A DNA stretch of 64,000 bases from Molossus alvarezi (Eukaryota; Chordata; Mammalia; Chiroptera; Molossidae): positions 15,522,501 through 15,586,500 of the forward strand of contig CM073886.1 of NCBI GenBank assembly GCA_037176705.1, read 5' to 3'. Below, piece by piece: positions 21,280 through 32,485 of the stretch (the stretch's first letter is position 1; every line of letters begins with the position of its first letter). Position numbers and translations under genes: made by a program. The notes beneath the pieces were generated by a model, which had not been told where the DNA came from, ran no database searches, and was given only the letters and a program-made list of their open reading frames with translations.

Positions 21280-21770
21280 CTTTTGTTGCTGGTGAAATGG
21301 AGGATTAGCACAATTTAAAAACATAAAGAGGCCATCAAGAGTGCTAATGATGCTAAGGGTGTGAAAGAAACAATGATTACAGGCAATGAAGAGGTAGAAA
21401 AGCTGTTGTTGATTTGGGTGAACAGAGCAGATAGCCAGTGGTAGCATTTCAGAGATAATGATGTGAAAAAGCAAAGATGCGGCATAACGACCTCCTGAAA
21501 AACACCCCTGGAATGAATGCTGAAAGTTTAAGGCCAGTAGGGGGCAGTTTGATAAATTTAAGAAAAGAAGTGTTTGTTTATAGACTAAACAGTGCATTAG
21601 ACATGTACTGTATATAAGAAGGGTTAAAAACGGAATCATTTGGGGATCTGGAATGAATTAATTCAATTTACATTATTTTAATGGGAAAAAAATGATTCGG
21701 TTTTGGAACAAATAGCTTCTTGAACAGCATTCCAGAATGGATTAAGTTTGAGAAAGGAGGTTCCACTATC
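21280..21770 (+). repeat. TcMar-Tigger transposase fossil
   Basis: Frame fragments read GNEEVEKLLLIWVNRADS and SRGQFDKFKKRS, like the CENP-B-type DNA-binding region of Tigger transposases. The AATTAATTCAATTTACATTA stretch and GAGGTTCCACT end are Tigger-like. Many stops; not a gene. Confidence 0.6.
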
Positions 21771-21848
21771 CATCATTGTGTAATCTGTATTACAAATAAT
21801 AGAAGCCTAACTCATAGTGTGCCAGTAACATTTCTGTGGGTATTAACT

Positions 21849-21915
21849 TTGCGCAATTGCCATGCTAATCTTCTCTGTATTGTTCCAATTTTAGTATGTG
21901 CTGCCAAAGTAAGTA
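21849..21915 (-). pseudogene. U6 snRNA retropseudogene, 3'-truncated
   Basis: The minus strand reads TTTGGCAGCACATACTAAAA then TTGGAACAATACAGAGAAGA then TTAGCATGG, which is the 5' two thirds of U6. It stops at TTGCGCAA with no 3' stem region and no A-tail. An 18-bp duplication CTGTGGGTATTAACTTTG at 21834-21851 and 21916-21933 flanks it. Lacks a complete U6 and an obvious PSE/TATA promoter, so not expected to work. Confidence 0.88.
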
Positions 21916-22119
21916 CTGTGGGTATTAACTTTGAATTGATAATGCCAACCATATGATTTAATTGAGAATTTACCTTTGACTGTATTGTAATTTGAAATGA
22001 TTTGATCCTACCAGTACTTATATTTCTTTTAAAAAAATGTAAGACATTTCCAAATAAAACATTTCAAAATTATAGTAATTGAATGCGGCTGTTATATAAT
22101 TATAAAACTCTATCCCTGG

Positions 22120-22354
22120 CCCTGGCCAGTTTGGCTCAGCGGTTAGAGTGTCAGCCTGCGGTCCAGAGAGACCTGGGTTTGGTTCCCCCTAAGAGCACGT
22201 ATCTCGGTTACAGTTTGTCCCCGGCCCTGCATGGATCATGCAGGAGGCAGCCACTCGTTGTGTCCCTTTCACATCCATGTTTCTCTCTCTCTCTTCCTCT
22301 CTCTCCCTCCCACTCTATCTGAATTAAAAAAAAAAAATAAATAAATAAATAAAA
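22120..22354 (+). repeat. Ves SINE, type A
   Basis: Target duplication AAAACTCTATYCCTGG at 22104-22119 and 22355-22370. Confidence 0.94.
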
Positions 22355-22705
22355 AAAACTCTATTCCTGGAAGGCATGCAATGTCATATCAAAACTGAGA
22401 AGGGCAAATTGGTTCTAATTTGAGCAACAAAGGAATTGATGGGTAGTGGCCACCTGGCTGTGTAGACAAGGGTCACCAAGCCCAATCTGGTCTCAGCAAG
22501 GAAATCCCTTCATCTGTTCCTTGCCATGGATGCTAGAGAGGAAGACCAGAGGAAGAGTATTGCATTTGATGGCCCTAATGTAATCTAGAGCTTTCACTTT
22601 GAAGATAAGAAATGTGATGCCTACAAAAGCCATGTTCTTTACCATGTTCATTATTAGTCTCAAGTCAGCATTTAAGGCAAATATAAAACCATTTCAATAT
22701 TATGA
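22355..22705. other. Intergenic, no recognised gene
   Basis: AT-rich unclassified DNA. Confidence 0.4.
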
Positions 22706-22948
22706 TTTTTTTTTTTAATCCTCACCCAAGAACATTTTTGCATTCATCTTCAGATAGAGCAGGAGGGAGAGAGGGAGGAAGAGAAACATCGACGTGAGAG
22801 AGACACATTGAGTGGTCACCACCCACACGACCCCAGCCAGGGCCAGGGACAAACTGCAACCGAAGTACGTGCCCTTAGCGGGAACCGAACCCAGGACTCT
22901 CTGGTCTGTGGGCCGACGCTCAAACTGCTTAGCCAAACCGGCCAGGGC
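22706..22948 (-). repeat. Ves SINE, type A
   Basis: AATCCTCACCCAAGAACATT to CCGGCCAGGGC. Confidence 0.9.
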
Positions 22949-23117
22949 TATGAATATTTTTAATTTGAAGTTATTTCTTGCTTTTTCAATCCCTGTTATC
23001 AATCAAACGGACTTTATTCTGTTTTCTTCTCTGGCATTATCATCAAGTTAGTGAATTTAATTCCTCTTTTCATCCTCAATTCTTTTTGCATCATGCCTTT
23101 AATTTTTTCCCCTTAAC

Positions 23118-23518
23118 CAGCGATTTTCAATCTTTTTCATCTGATGGCACACATAAAGTAATCACTAAAATTCTGTGACACACCAAAACATATTTTTTTG
23201 CTGATCTGACAAAAAATAGGTATGATTTTGATTCATTCACATCAGATGGCATTGTGTTGGGTGTTGTAATTTTATTTTACAATCTAAGGGAAAGGGGTCA
23301 GTGGTCCTGACTAAATAGTCAGGTATTGCATGAGGTTTTAACATTCTTGCAGCAGCTGTCCTGGCCAGTTTGGCTCAGCGGTTGCACGTTGGCCTGCGGA
23401 CTAGAGAGTCCTGGGTTTGGTTCCCAGGAGCACGTACCACAAAAAAAATAAATAAATAAAATAAAATTCTTGCAGCACACCAGTGTGCCTCTTGTGGCAC
23501 ACCGGTTGAAAATCATTG
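23118..23518. mobile_element. Non-autonomous hAT-like DNA transposon, split by a short SINE
   Basis: Ends are inverted: CAGCGATTTTCAATC at the left, and the complement of the right end reads CAATGATTTTCAACC. Near-matching 8-mers (CCTTAACC / CCTTAGAC) flank it. A head-only Ves SINE sits at 23355-23465. No transposase coding. Confidence 0.65.
23355..23465 (+). repeat. Head-only Ves SINE
   Basis: Ends at GAGCACGTACCAC followed by an A-rich tail. Target duplication ATTCTTGCAGCA at 23343-23354 and 23466-23477. Confidence 0.93.
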
Positions 23519-23567
23519 CCTTAGACACTTCTGGTCACAAGTAGACATTTATTCAATTGTCTTTCTT

Positions 23568-23827
23568 TTTTTTATTGTTTGTTAATCCTCACCTGAGAAT
23601 ATCTTTTTCCATTGATTTATTTAGAAGAGAGTGGAAGGAAGGAAGGGAGGGAGAAACAAAAACGTGATGTGAGAGAGACACATTGGTTGGTTGCCTTCCA
23701 CATGTGCTCCTACCTGAGCCAGGGATCAAACCTGCAACCCAGGTACTTGCCTTTGACCAGGAATCAAACCATAGACACTTTGGTGAGAGGGCTGACACTC
23801 TAACCATCAAGCCATATTGACTGGGGC
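23568..23827 (-). repeat. Ves SINE, first of a tandem pair
   Basis: AATCCTCACCTGAGAATATC to TTGACTGGGGC, flanked by TTCAATTGT-TCT copies. Confidence 0.85.
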
Positions 23828-23847
23828 TTCAATTGTGTCTCTCTTTT

Positions 23848-24047
23848 TTAAATAATTGTTTTTCTTTATTAATTTTAGAGAGAGAGGGAGAGAAACATCA
23901 ATCAGAGAGAACATCTATTTGCTGTCTCCTACATGCCCCCCACTGTGGATTTGGCCCACAACCTGGGCATGTGCCTTGACCGGGAATCAAACCGGTGACC
24001 TCATGGTGCATGGGTTGATGCTCAACCACTGAGCCACACCTGCCAGG
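23848..24047 (-). repeat. Ves SINE, type B, second of a tandem pair
   Basis: TTTATTAATTTTAGAGAGAG to CACCTGCCAGG, flanked by the CAATTGTGTCTCT target. Confidence 0.88.
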
Positions 24048-24240
24048 CAATTGTGTCTCTTTTGATCAAATATTTTCCCTTCTGCTTTTAGTTTTATTCC
24101 TGAATAAGAGAAGACTACCTGTATTGTAACACTAAAGTATAGATATTAGGCTCTAGTAGCTGGTTAATATATGATGAATTTTAACTCTCATTAAGTACAA
24201 GTTTAATTTTTACACAAAAAAAGCAAACAAAAAACTGTCC

Positions 24241-24390
24241 AGCCCAGCCTGTAGCTCAGTTTGGGACTGCCAAGATTTTGGGTTGATCCCTGGTCAGGGC
24301 AATAAACCAATGAATGCATAAATAAGTGGAACAACAAATCAATGTTTCTCTCTCCCTCTCTCTCTCTCAAGGAAAAAACAAAAACAAAAA
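24241..24390 (+). repeat. tRNA-headed SINE, short variant
   Basis: CAGCCTGTAGCTCAGTTTGG head and CT-rich middle, A-rich tail. Confidence 0.7.
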
Positions 24391-24598
24391 ACCCTGGCTA
24401 GTGCAGTGCAATTGTTTGGAGTATCATCCCATACATACACCAAAAGGGGTGGATTTAATTCTTGGTCAGGGTACATATTTGGGTTGCAGGTTTGATGCCT
24501 GGTCAGAGTGAATTCAGGAGGCAACAAATCAATGTTTCTCTATTTCATCTATGTTTCTTCCTCTCTTTAAAAAAAAAATCAATTAGAAAAAGTATCTA
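24391..24598 (+). repeat. Ves SINE, type B, diverged
   Basis: CCCTGGCTAGTGCAGTGCAA to AAAAAATCAATTAG. Confidence 0.82.
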
Positions 24599-25316
24599 TG
24601 GGAGGGATCATATCTCAACCTAATAAAGGCTATATGTGAACAACGTACAACCAACATCATGTTCAATGGGCAAAATCTAAAAGTATTTTCCTCAAGAACG
24701 TGAACAAGACAGGATGGCCCACTTTTGCCACTCTTATTCGACATAGTACTGAAAGTCTCAGCCATAGTGATTAGACAAGAAGAAAAAATAAAAGGCATTC
24801 AAATTGGAAAGGAGGAAGTGAAACTGTCATTTGCAGATGACATGATAATGTATATAGAAAACCCTAAAGACTCCATCAAAAATCTACTAGATTTAATAAA
24901 TGAATTCAGCAAAGTAGCAGGATACAAAATTAACATCTAGAAATCAATAGCATTCTTATACACCAATAATAAATACTCTGAAAGGAAAACTGAAAAAATT
25001 CCCATTTACCATTGATTGCAACAACAAAAATAAGATACCCAGAAATAAACTTAACCAAGGAGGTAAAAGACCTGTTCTCAGAAAACTACAGGACATTGAA
25101 AAAAAGAAATAGAGGAAGATATAAAAAAGTGGACGCATACACCATGTTCATGGATTGGAAGAATCAACATCATTAAAATGTCCATACTACCCAAAGCAAT
25201 CTACAGATTCAATGCAATCCCTATTAAAGTACCAATGGCATATTTTACATATCTAGAACAATTACTCCAAAAGTTTATATGGAACCACAAAAGATCTTAA
25301 ATAGCCACAGCAATCT

Positions 25317-25425
25317 TTTTTTTTTTTTTTTTTTTTTTTGGTATGTGCCTCCAATGGGAACCGAACCTAGGACTCTCTGGTCCGCAAGCCGATGCTCCAA
25401 CCACAGAGCCAAACCAGCCAGGGCT
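25317..25425 (-). repeat. Head-only Ves SINE inside L1
   Basis: A T-run followed directly by GGTATGTGCC and the reversed head ending CCAGCCAGGGC. Confidence 0.93.
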
Positions 25426-25737
25426 AGCCACAACAATCTTAAAAAAGAAGAACAAAATTGGAGGAATCACAATACCAGATATCAAGTTATACTACAAAGC
25501 TATCGTAATCAAAACAGCCTGGTACTGGCACAAGGGCCGGCATATAGATAAATGGAACAGAACAGAGAACCCAGAAATCAACCCAAGACATTTTACAAAA
25601 TTAATATTTGACAAAGGAGGCAAGAGCATACAATAGAGAAAAGACAGTCTCTTCATAAATGGTGGGATAATTGGACAGGTACATGCAAAAAAATTAAACT
25701 AGACCAACAACTTATACCATACACAAAAATAAATTCA

Positions 25738-25862
25738 GCCCTGGCCGATTTGGCTCAGTGGTTGGAGCATCGGCCTGTGGACCAGAGAGTCCCGGGTTCA
25801 GTTCCTGCTAAGGGCACATACCAAAACAAACAAACAAACAAACAAACAAACAAACAAAAAGA
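25738..25862 (+). repeat. Head-only Ves SINE inside L1
   Basis: GCCCTGGCCGATTTGGCTCA to AAGGGCACATACCAAAACAA; tail of seven AAAC units. Confidence 0.93.
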
Positions 25863-26434
25863 ATAAACTCAAAATGGATAAAAGACTTAAATGTAAGTTG
25901 TGAAACCATAAAAATCCTAGAAGAAAATGTAGGCAGCAAAATCTCAGATGTCACATGTAGCAGAATTTTTACCCATACATTGCCTAGGGCAAGAGAAACA
26001 AAGGAAAAAATTAATAAATGGACTACATCAAACTAAAAAGCTTCTGCACAGCAAAAGAAACCAGCATCAAAATGAAAAGGGAACCCACTCTTTGGGAAAA
26101 CATATTTGCCATTGATATATTGCATTAGGGGTTAATTTCAAAATGTATAAAGTACCCATACAGCTCAACAAAAGGAAGACAAACAATTAAAAAATGGGCA
26201 GAGGACCGGAATAGACACTTCTCCAAACAGGACAGACAAATGACCAGGAGACATGAAAAAATGCTCAACATCTCTTATCATCAGAGAGATGCAAATTAAA
26301 ACAACAATGAGGTATCACCTCACACCTGTCAGAATGGCCACCATCAACAAATCATCAAACAACAAATGTTGGCTAGGGTATAGAAAAAAGGGTACTCTAG
26401 TATGCTGCTGGTGGGAATACAGACTGGTGTAGCC

Positions 26435-26525
26435 CCTATGCATGGTATAGTATTTCCATGGTATTGGTATTGCCATATCATTCCATGGTATTTCCATATC
26501 ATTCCATAAATGATATGGTATTTCC
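26435..26525. repeat. Degenerate ATTCCATGGTAT repeat inside L1
   Basis: Alternating TTTCCATGGTATT and CCATATCATTCCAT units replace the expected L1 sequence at this point. Confidence 0.6.
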
Positions 26526-26541
26526 TAAAAGAATTAAAAAT

Positions 26542-26756
26542 GGCCTGGCCAGTGTGGCTCAGTGATTGAGGGTTGACCCATGCACCAAAAGGTTGCTGGT
26601 TCAATTCCTGGTCAGGGCACATGCCCAGGTTGTGGGTCCGTTCCCCATTGGGGGCATGCAGGAGGTGGCCAACTGATGTTCTCACTCATCGATATTTCTA
26701 TCTCTCTCCCTCTCCCTCTCTCTCTAAAAAAAATCAATAAAGAAAAGAAATTTTTT
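26542..26756 (+). repeat. Ves SINE, type B, inside L1
   Basis: GGCCTGGCCAGTGTGGCTCA to AAAAAAATCAATAAAG. Confidence 0.92.
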
Positions 26757-27562
26757 AATGGAATTGCCATTTGACCCAGTGATTCCACTTCTAGGAATAT
26801 ATCTACCCTATGAAGCCTGAAAAAACATATGCACCCCTAAGTTCACAGCAGTGCTATTTACAATTGCTAAGATCTGGAAACAACCGAAGGGTCCATCAGT
26901 AGATGAGTGGATAAAAAAGTTGTGCTATAGTTACACAGTGGAATACTATGCATCTGTAAGAAAGAAGGATCTCTTACCCTTTGAGATGACATGGAGCGAC
27001 CTGGAGAGTATTATGCTGAGTGAAATAAGCCAGAGAAAGACAAATACCACATGCTTTCACTTATTTATGGAATATCATGAACAAAATAAACTGTTGATCA
27101 AAATAGATCCAGAGGCATGAAAGTAGGGAACAAACTGACACACCTCAGGAAGGGGAGGTGGGGGGTTAGGAAGAGATAAACCAAAGAACTAATATGCATA
27201 ACCAGTGGACAAAGACAACAGTTTGGGAAAAGCAGAAGGGGGAGGGGGAGGAAGGGGTCAGTGGGTGAAAAATGGGAGGACATCTGTAATACTTTCAACA
27301 ATAAAGATAAAAAAAAGAGAGAAGAAAAAAAGTGTCTGTGGGAGGGGGAGGCAGGCCAAGAATGCCTGCTGGGCAGGAAAAAGGTGGGGCACAATGACAA
27401 TCCAGCTTTGGGTTTAGAGGATTATGCGTGGTTAGGGGTTCCCAACTGACAATCTGACTTGGCTGAAAGCAGGTTTCTTTTCACCTGCTAGCATTTTCCA
27501 TTTTAATTAGTTACCAACATTTCAAAATAGTTTTCCATAATTATCCAGAATCTGGGATTTTA

Positions 27563-27779
27563 TTTTATTTTTTGATCCTCACCCAAGGATTACTTTTCCA
27601 TTCATCTTCAGATAGAGTGGGAGGCAGAGAGAGAGAGATCGATTGATTGCATCCCATATGACCCCAACCAGAGCCAGGGACCAAACTGCAACCGAGGTAT
27701 GTGCTCTTGCCTGGAATGAAACCCGTGCCTCTTTGGTCTGAGAGCAGATGCTCCAACCGCTGAGCCAAACCAGCCAGGG
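27563..27779 (-). repeat. Ves SINE, type A
   Basis: Target duplication CCAGAATCTGGGATTT at 27545-27560 and about 27780. Confidence 0.93.
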
Positions 27780-27789
27780 CCAGAATCTG

Positions 27790-27870
27790 GGATTTAAAAT
27801 TTTATTCAATTATAATTAATTTAAACAGCCACATATGGCTACCTACTGTATTGGACAGCACAGATTAGGG
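27790..27870 (+). repeat. MER3-like hAT-Charlie fragment (one end)
   Basis: AATTTAAACAGCCACATATG then GCTACC...TATTGGACAGCACAG, the end of a mammalian MER3-type element. Confidence 0.55.
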
Positions 27871-28233
27871 TCGACTCCACATGGCTGGCTGTGACAGATG
27901 GTCACCGCCTCTCACACACCCCACTCTAGGCCTTCCTGGGGTGGAAGAGGGAGAAAGCCACCACAGTGTGACAGAGTAGGGAAAGTAACAGATGGTATTA
28001 GGGTGAACATAAAAAACTTAAAAAGGGACCACTTTCAAGACTGTTTTAGGGCGGCCCTCTGTGGTGGCTAGAGCAGTGGCACTGGGGGCAATGCAGTGCT
28101 TCATGGCAGTGCTGTGGGGTTAGAGCCCCAGCCTGGTGGCCCTGTCAGCAGATGCACACTGGTTGACAGCAGAAGAGAGGAACCAAGTTATATTTGACCT
28201 TAAAGCAGCAGGATGGTCAGAATTAAATAGATG

Positions 28234-28443
28234 TGCCCTGGCCGGTTTGGCTCAGCGGTTAGAGCGTCGACCTGCGGTCCAGAGAGACCCCGGTTCGTTC
28301 CCGCTAAGTGCACGTACTTCAGTTGCAGTTTGTCCCCGGCCCTGGTTGGGTTGTAAGGGTGGCAGCCACTCGATGTGTCCCTTTCATGTCGATGTTTCTC
28401 TCTCTCTCCCACTCTATCTGAACAATAACAACAACAAAAAAAA
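28234..28443 (+). repeat. Ves SINE, type A
   Basis: Perfect target duplication CAGAATTAAATAGATG at 28218-28233 and 28444-28459. Confidence 0.95.
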
Positions 28444-28529
28444 CAGAATTAAATAGATGCAATCTACAAAGAGTTCTCGTTCAAAAAAAAATTTTTTTTT
28501 TTATAAATTGCTAACCATATTCTCTGTCT

Positions 28530-28771
28530 TTATTTATTTATCCTCACCCCAGGACATTTTTCCATTTTTTTGTTCAGATAGAGTGGGAGGAAGAGAGAGA
28601 GAGAAACATCAACGTGAAAGGGACACATCGAGTGGCCACCACCCGCATGACCCAACCAGGGCTGGGGACAAACTGCAACCAAGGTATGTGCCCTTAGCGG
28701 GAACTGAATCCGGGTCTCTCTGGACCGCAGGCCGAGGGACGCTCTAACCGCTGAGCAAAACCGGCCAGGGC
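28530..28771 (-). repeat. Ves SINE, type A
   Basis: ATCCTCACCCCAGGACATTT to CCGGCCAGGGC. Confidence 0.92.
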
Positions 28772-29122
28772 TCATTCAAAATTTTTAATCAGGCACTTGG
28801 CTTTATGTCTTGAGTTGCCCTATATGAAGAAAAGATAAATCACCGGGGATAGTTCAATGTGCACAAAAAAGTCCAGATAACTCTCACCTTGCACGACTAT
28901 GGTGAACTGACCAACAGAGATGTAAAACTGGCCAAGTTTATTGGGAAAAAAAAAAGCAGCTGCTCCTGTGTGATTTGTTCCAAAATGCATTTAAAATCTT
29001 ACAAACATCTTATTTTGAAGACAACTTATATGAAAATTTTAAGTTGTAAATTTAGTTCACCTTTATGCCACATTTTGTAAAATCAGTGCTTAAGTACAAA
29101 ATTATTATTATTATTATTATTT

Positions 29123-29341
29123 TTTTAATCCTTACCCGAGGACATTTTTCCATTTTTTGTTCAGATAGAGTGGGAGGAAGAGAGAGAGAAACATCGACGT
29201 GAAATGAGTGGCTGCCACCCGCACGACCAACCAGGGCCGGGGACAAACTGCAACCGAGGTACGTGCCCTTAGCGGGAACCGAATCCGGGTCTCTCTGGAC
29301 CGAAGGCCGACGCTCTAACCTCTGAGCCAAACTGGCCAGGG
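29123..29341 (-). repeat. Ves SINE, type A, after an ATT microsatellite
   Basis: Preceded by ATT units at 29101-29122; ACAAAATTATT and CCAAAATTATT flank the element. Confidence 0.92.
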
Positions 29342-29531
29342 CCAAAATTATTTTTTAAAAAGGCATTTTGAAATACGTTACTAATGCAGGATAACCTGGA
29401 GCCAGAGGGAGAAGGGGTGGGCCCGGACAAAGAGGGTGGGGCAGGGACTTCCCCTGCAGGCCTTGGCTTCGGAGGAGGCCAGGGAGAGGCCTGCAGGGCA
29501 GGCTTGGAGAAACCTGAGCGAAGCTAGCTAG
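29342..29531 (-). other. ZSCAN10 3' untranslated region
   Basis: GC-rich DNA after the stop with tandem GCTA units (29523-29535). No AATAAA was seen on the minus strand before the SINE. Confidence 0.4.
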
Positions 29532-31090
29532 CTAGTACAGGGTCTCCCGAGAATGGGTTCTCAGGTGGCGCAGCAGGTGGGAGTTGCGGCTGAAGCTGCG
29601 GCCACACTGTGTGCAGGAATAAGGCCTGGCCCCGGTGTGCACCAGCATGTGACGCAGCAGGTTGCAGCTGCGGCTGAAGATTTTGCCGCACTCCAGGCAC
29701 TCTTGGGGGGGCTCGACCTGCCCAGATGCCACCACGTCCCCTGACCCTGCATGGGTGGCCAGGTGCCGCTGTAGGTGGGCATTGCGCCGGAAGCTCCGGC
29801 CGCATGTCTGGCAGCTATAGGGCCGCTCACCAGTGTGGCTGCGGCGGTGGCGGGCCAGGTTGGAGCTGTTGCGGAAGCGGTGGCCGCAGGTGTCACAGGC
29901 GTGGGGCTTCTCTCCAGTGTGGATGCGCTGGTGGCGTGCCAGGTGGGCGCTCTGGCTGAAGCCCTCGCCGCACTCGCTGCAGCGGCAGGGCTTCTCGCCA
30001 GTGTGGCTGCGCCGGTGGCGGGCAAGGTCCCGCGTCTGGCTGAAGCTCTTGCCACACTGGGTGCAACGGTAGGGCCTCGGGCCACCATGGGTCAGGAGGT
30101 GGCGGGCAAGGCTAGCCCTCCGCACAAAGCGCTTCCCACACTGCGGGCAGCCATAGGGCTTCTCGCCTGTGTGCACTCGCTGGTGGCAGACCAACTGGGA
30201 GCTCTGGCTGAAGCTGCGGCCACAGACCTGGCAGGAGAAGGGCCGCTCACCTGTGTGCACTCGCAGGTGGGCCCCCAGGTGCTCACTGCGCCGGAAAGCC
30301 TTGCCGCAGTCGCTGCACACGTAGGGCCTGCGCTCAGGGCCTGGTCGCAGGCTGTCTGAGCTCTCGGAGCCCTGATGGCTCTTATCTTTGCCGTGAATCC
30401 GCAGATGACGCTTGAGGCTGGAGCGGCGCTGGAAGGTTTGGCCGCAATATGAGCACAGGACGATGGTCAGCTCTGGCGTTTCGGTCTTGGTCCCCGGGGC
30501 ACTGGGGGTCTTTTGGTCCCGGGCGTGCGCCAGCAGGTGCTGCAGGAGGCTGGTCCGGCTCTGGAAACCCTGGCCACATTCGGCGCACAAGAAGGCGGGC
30601 TCGGAGTGTGTCTGCAGATGCTTATTCAGGTGTGAGCTCTGGCGGAAGCGGTGACTGCAGAGATGGCAGGCATGTGGCCGTTCATCAGTGTGTGTGCGCA
30701 TGTGCAGCTTGAGGATGGAGTTGCGGCCAAAGGTCTTCCCGCAGCACAGGCACGGGAAGGACCGCTTGCCAGGGTGAGATCGCAGCTGGTGCCCTTCCAG
30801 GCGGGCCAATTTCGTGAAACTCACCCCACATTCTGTGCAGATGAACTTCATCACTGGCTTCAACCTGGGGGCCCCTCCGGCCACTTTGTCCTCTAGAACG
30901 TCACTCTTGCTGTCTGGGGACTCTCCTCCACGAGAGCTGCTCATCCCAGGGCCCTGCCCAAGTGATTGCTCATGGGTCTCTTCTGCCACCGCTGGACTAT
31001 CTTCCTGAAACTCTGCCGAAATGGTTGCAGGCCAGTCAACCCCTTTGGGCTCTTCCTTAAACTCCTCATCTGGGATTCTGCTTCCAGATC
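29532..31090 (-). CDS. ZSCAN10: ZSCAN10 last exon: 14 C2H2 zinc fingers
   Basis: Acceptor tttttcag; stop TAG at 29532-29534. All 14 fingers keep both Cys and both His. Linkers vary from canonical TGEKPY to short GGPRPY-type and longer acidic spacers after fingers 4, 5 and 12. Confidence 0.95.
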
Positions 31091-32441
31091 CTGAAAAAGG
31101 AGCAAAAAACAGGATTGGTCAGGCCTGTTCGAAGGGGCTGCTAAGAATCACCAGAACCTCATTGCCTGGAAGCACAAAGAAACCCAGGATCCTGCAAAGC
31201 TGGTGGGTAGGCAGAGGGTGTGGGGTAAAAAACAACTAACATGCAATTTACCACTGTAAGTGTTTTATAGTGTGCAATTCTGGTCATTCCCTCAAAATGG
31301 AAACCCCATACACATCAGCAAGCACTCCCATGACCACCTATTTTTTTTTTTTTTTAAAGGTTACTTTTATTATTATTTTTTTAATCCTCATTCGAGGACA
31401 TTTTTCCATTTTTTTGAACAGACAGAGTGGGAGGGAGAGAGAGAAAGAGAGAGAGAGGGAAACATCGATGTGAAAGGGACACATCGAGTGGCCGCCACCC
31501 GCCCGACCAACCAGAGCCGGGGACAAACTGCAACCGAGGTACATGCCCTTAGCGGGAACCGAACCCGGGCCTCTCCGGACCGCAGGCGGATGCTCTAACC
31601 GCTGAGCCAAACCGGCCAGGGCAACTTTTTTTTTTTTTTTTTAATCATCCTCACCCGAGGACATTTTTCCATTTTTCGTTCAGGAAGAGTGGGAGGGAGA
31701 GAGAGGAACAGAGAGAGAGAGAAACATCAATGTGAAAGGGACACACTGAGTGGTCACCACCCGCACAACCAACCAGGGCCGGGGACAAACTGCAACCGAG
31801 GTACGTGCCCTTAGCAGGAACTGAACCCGAGTCTCTCCCGACTGCAGGCCAACGCTCTAACCACTGAGCCAAACCGGCCAGGGCCTATGACTACCTATTT
31901 TAAAAGCTTAGCCCTGGCCAGTTTGCTCAGTGTTTGAGCGTCGGCCTGCGGACCAGAGAGTCCCGGTTCAGTTCCCACTGAGGGCACGTACCACAAAAAA
32001 ATAAATAAAAATAAAATAAAAGCTCAGAGTTGGCCTGGCTGGTGTGGCTCAGTAGTTGAGCATGGACCCATGCACCAAGAGGTCGCCAGTTGGACTTCCG
32101 GTCAAGGCACACACCCACATTGTGGGCCAAATCCCCAGTAAGGGGCATGCAGGAGGCGGCCAATCGATGCCATGTTTCTATCTCTCTCTCCCTCTCCCTT
32201 TCTCTCTCTCTCTAAAAATAAATTTAAAAATATTTTTTAAAGCTCAGAGTTAAAGGGGTTGATGATTAGACCAGACAAATGAGCCTTTGAATATATACAG
32301 GGTGAAGCAAAAGTAGGTTTACAGTTGTTTGTATGGAAAATAATACAATAACCAATAAATGATAATACTAGAATAAAATTTGTGTTTTGCGTACTCACAA
32401 CTATAAACCTACTTTTCCTCCACTATATATATATGATCTCC

Positions 32442-32485
<44 letters not shown>

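Larger units (their letters stand above)
24600..27320 (+). mobile_element. L1 retrotransposon fragment, ORF2 to 3' end, dead
   Basis: ORF2 reverse-transcriptase fragments include CEQRTTNIMFNGQN and the catalytic-loop motif [10 protein letters not shown], then the C-terminal region and a 3' UTR ending in an A-rich tail near 27310. It is 5'-truncated, carries stops and frameshifts, and is interrupted by SINEs at 25317-25425, 25738-25862 and 26542-26756. Confidence 0.88.

Noticed and set aside
29553..31008. Plus-strand ORFs up to 194 codons opposite ZSCAN10
   Set aside because: They are shadows of the zinc-finger exon on the other strand; composition is Ala/Arg-rich with no domain.
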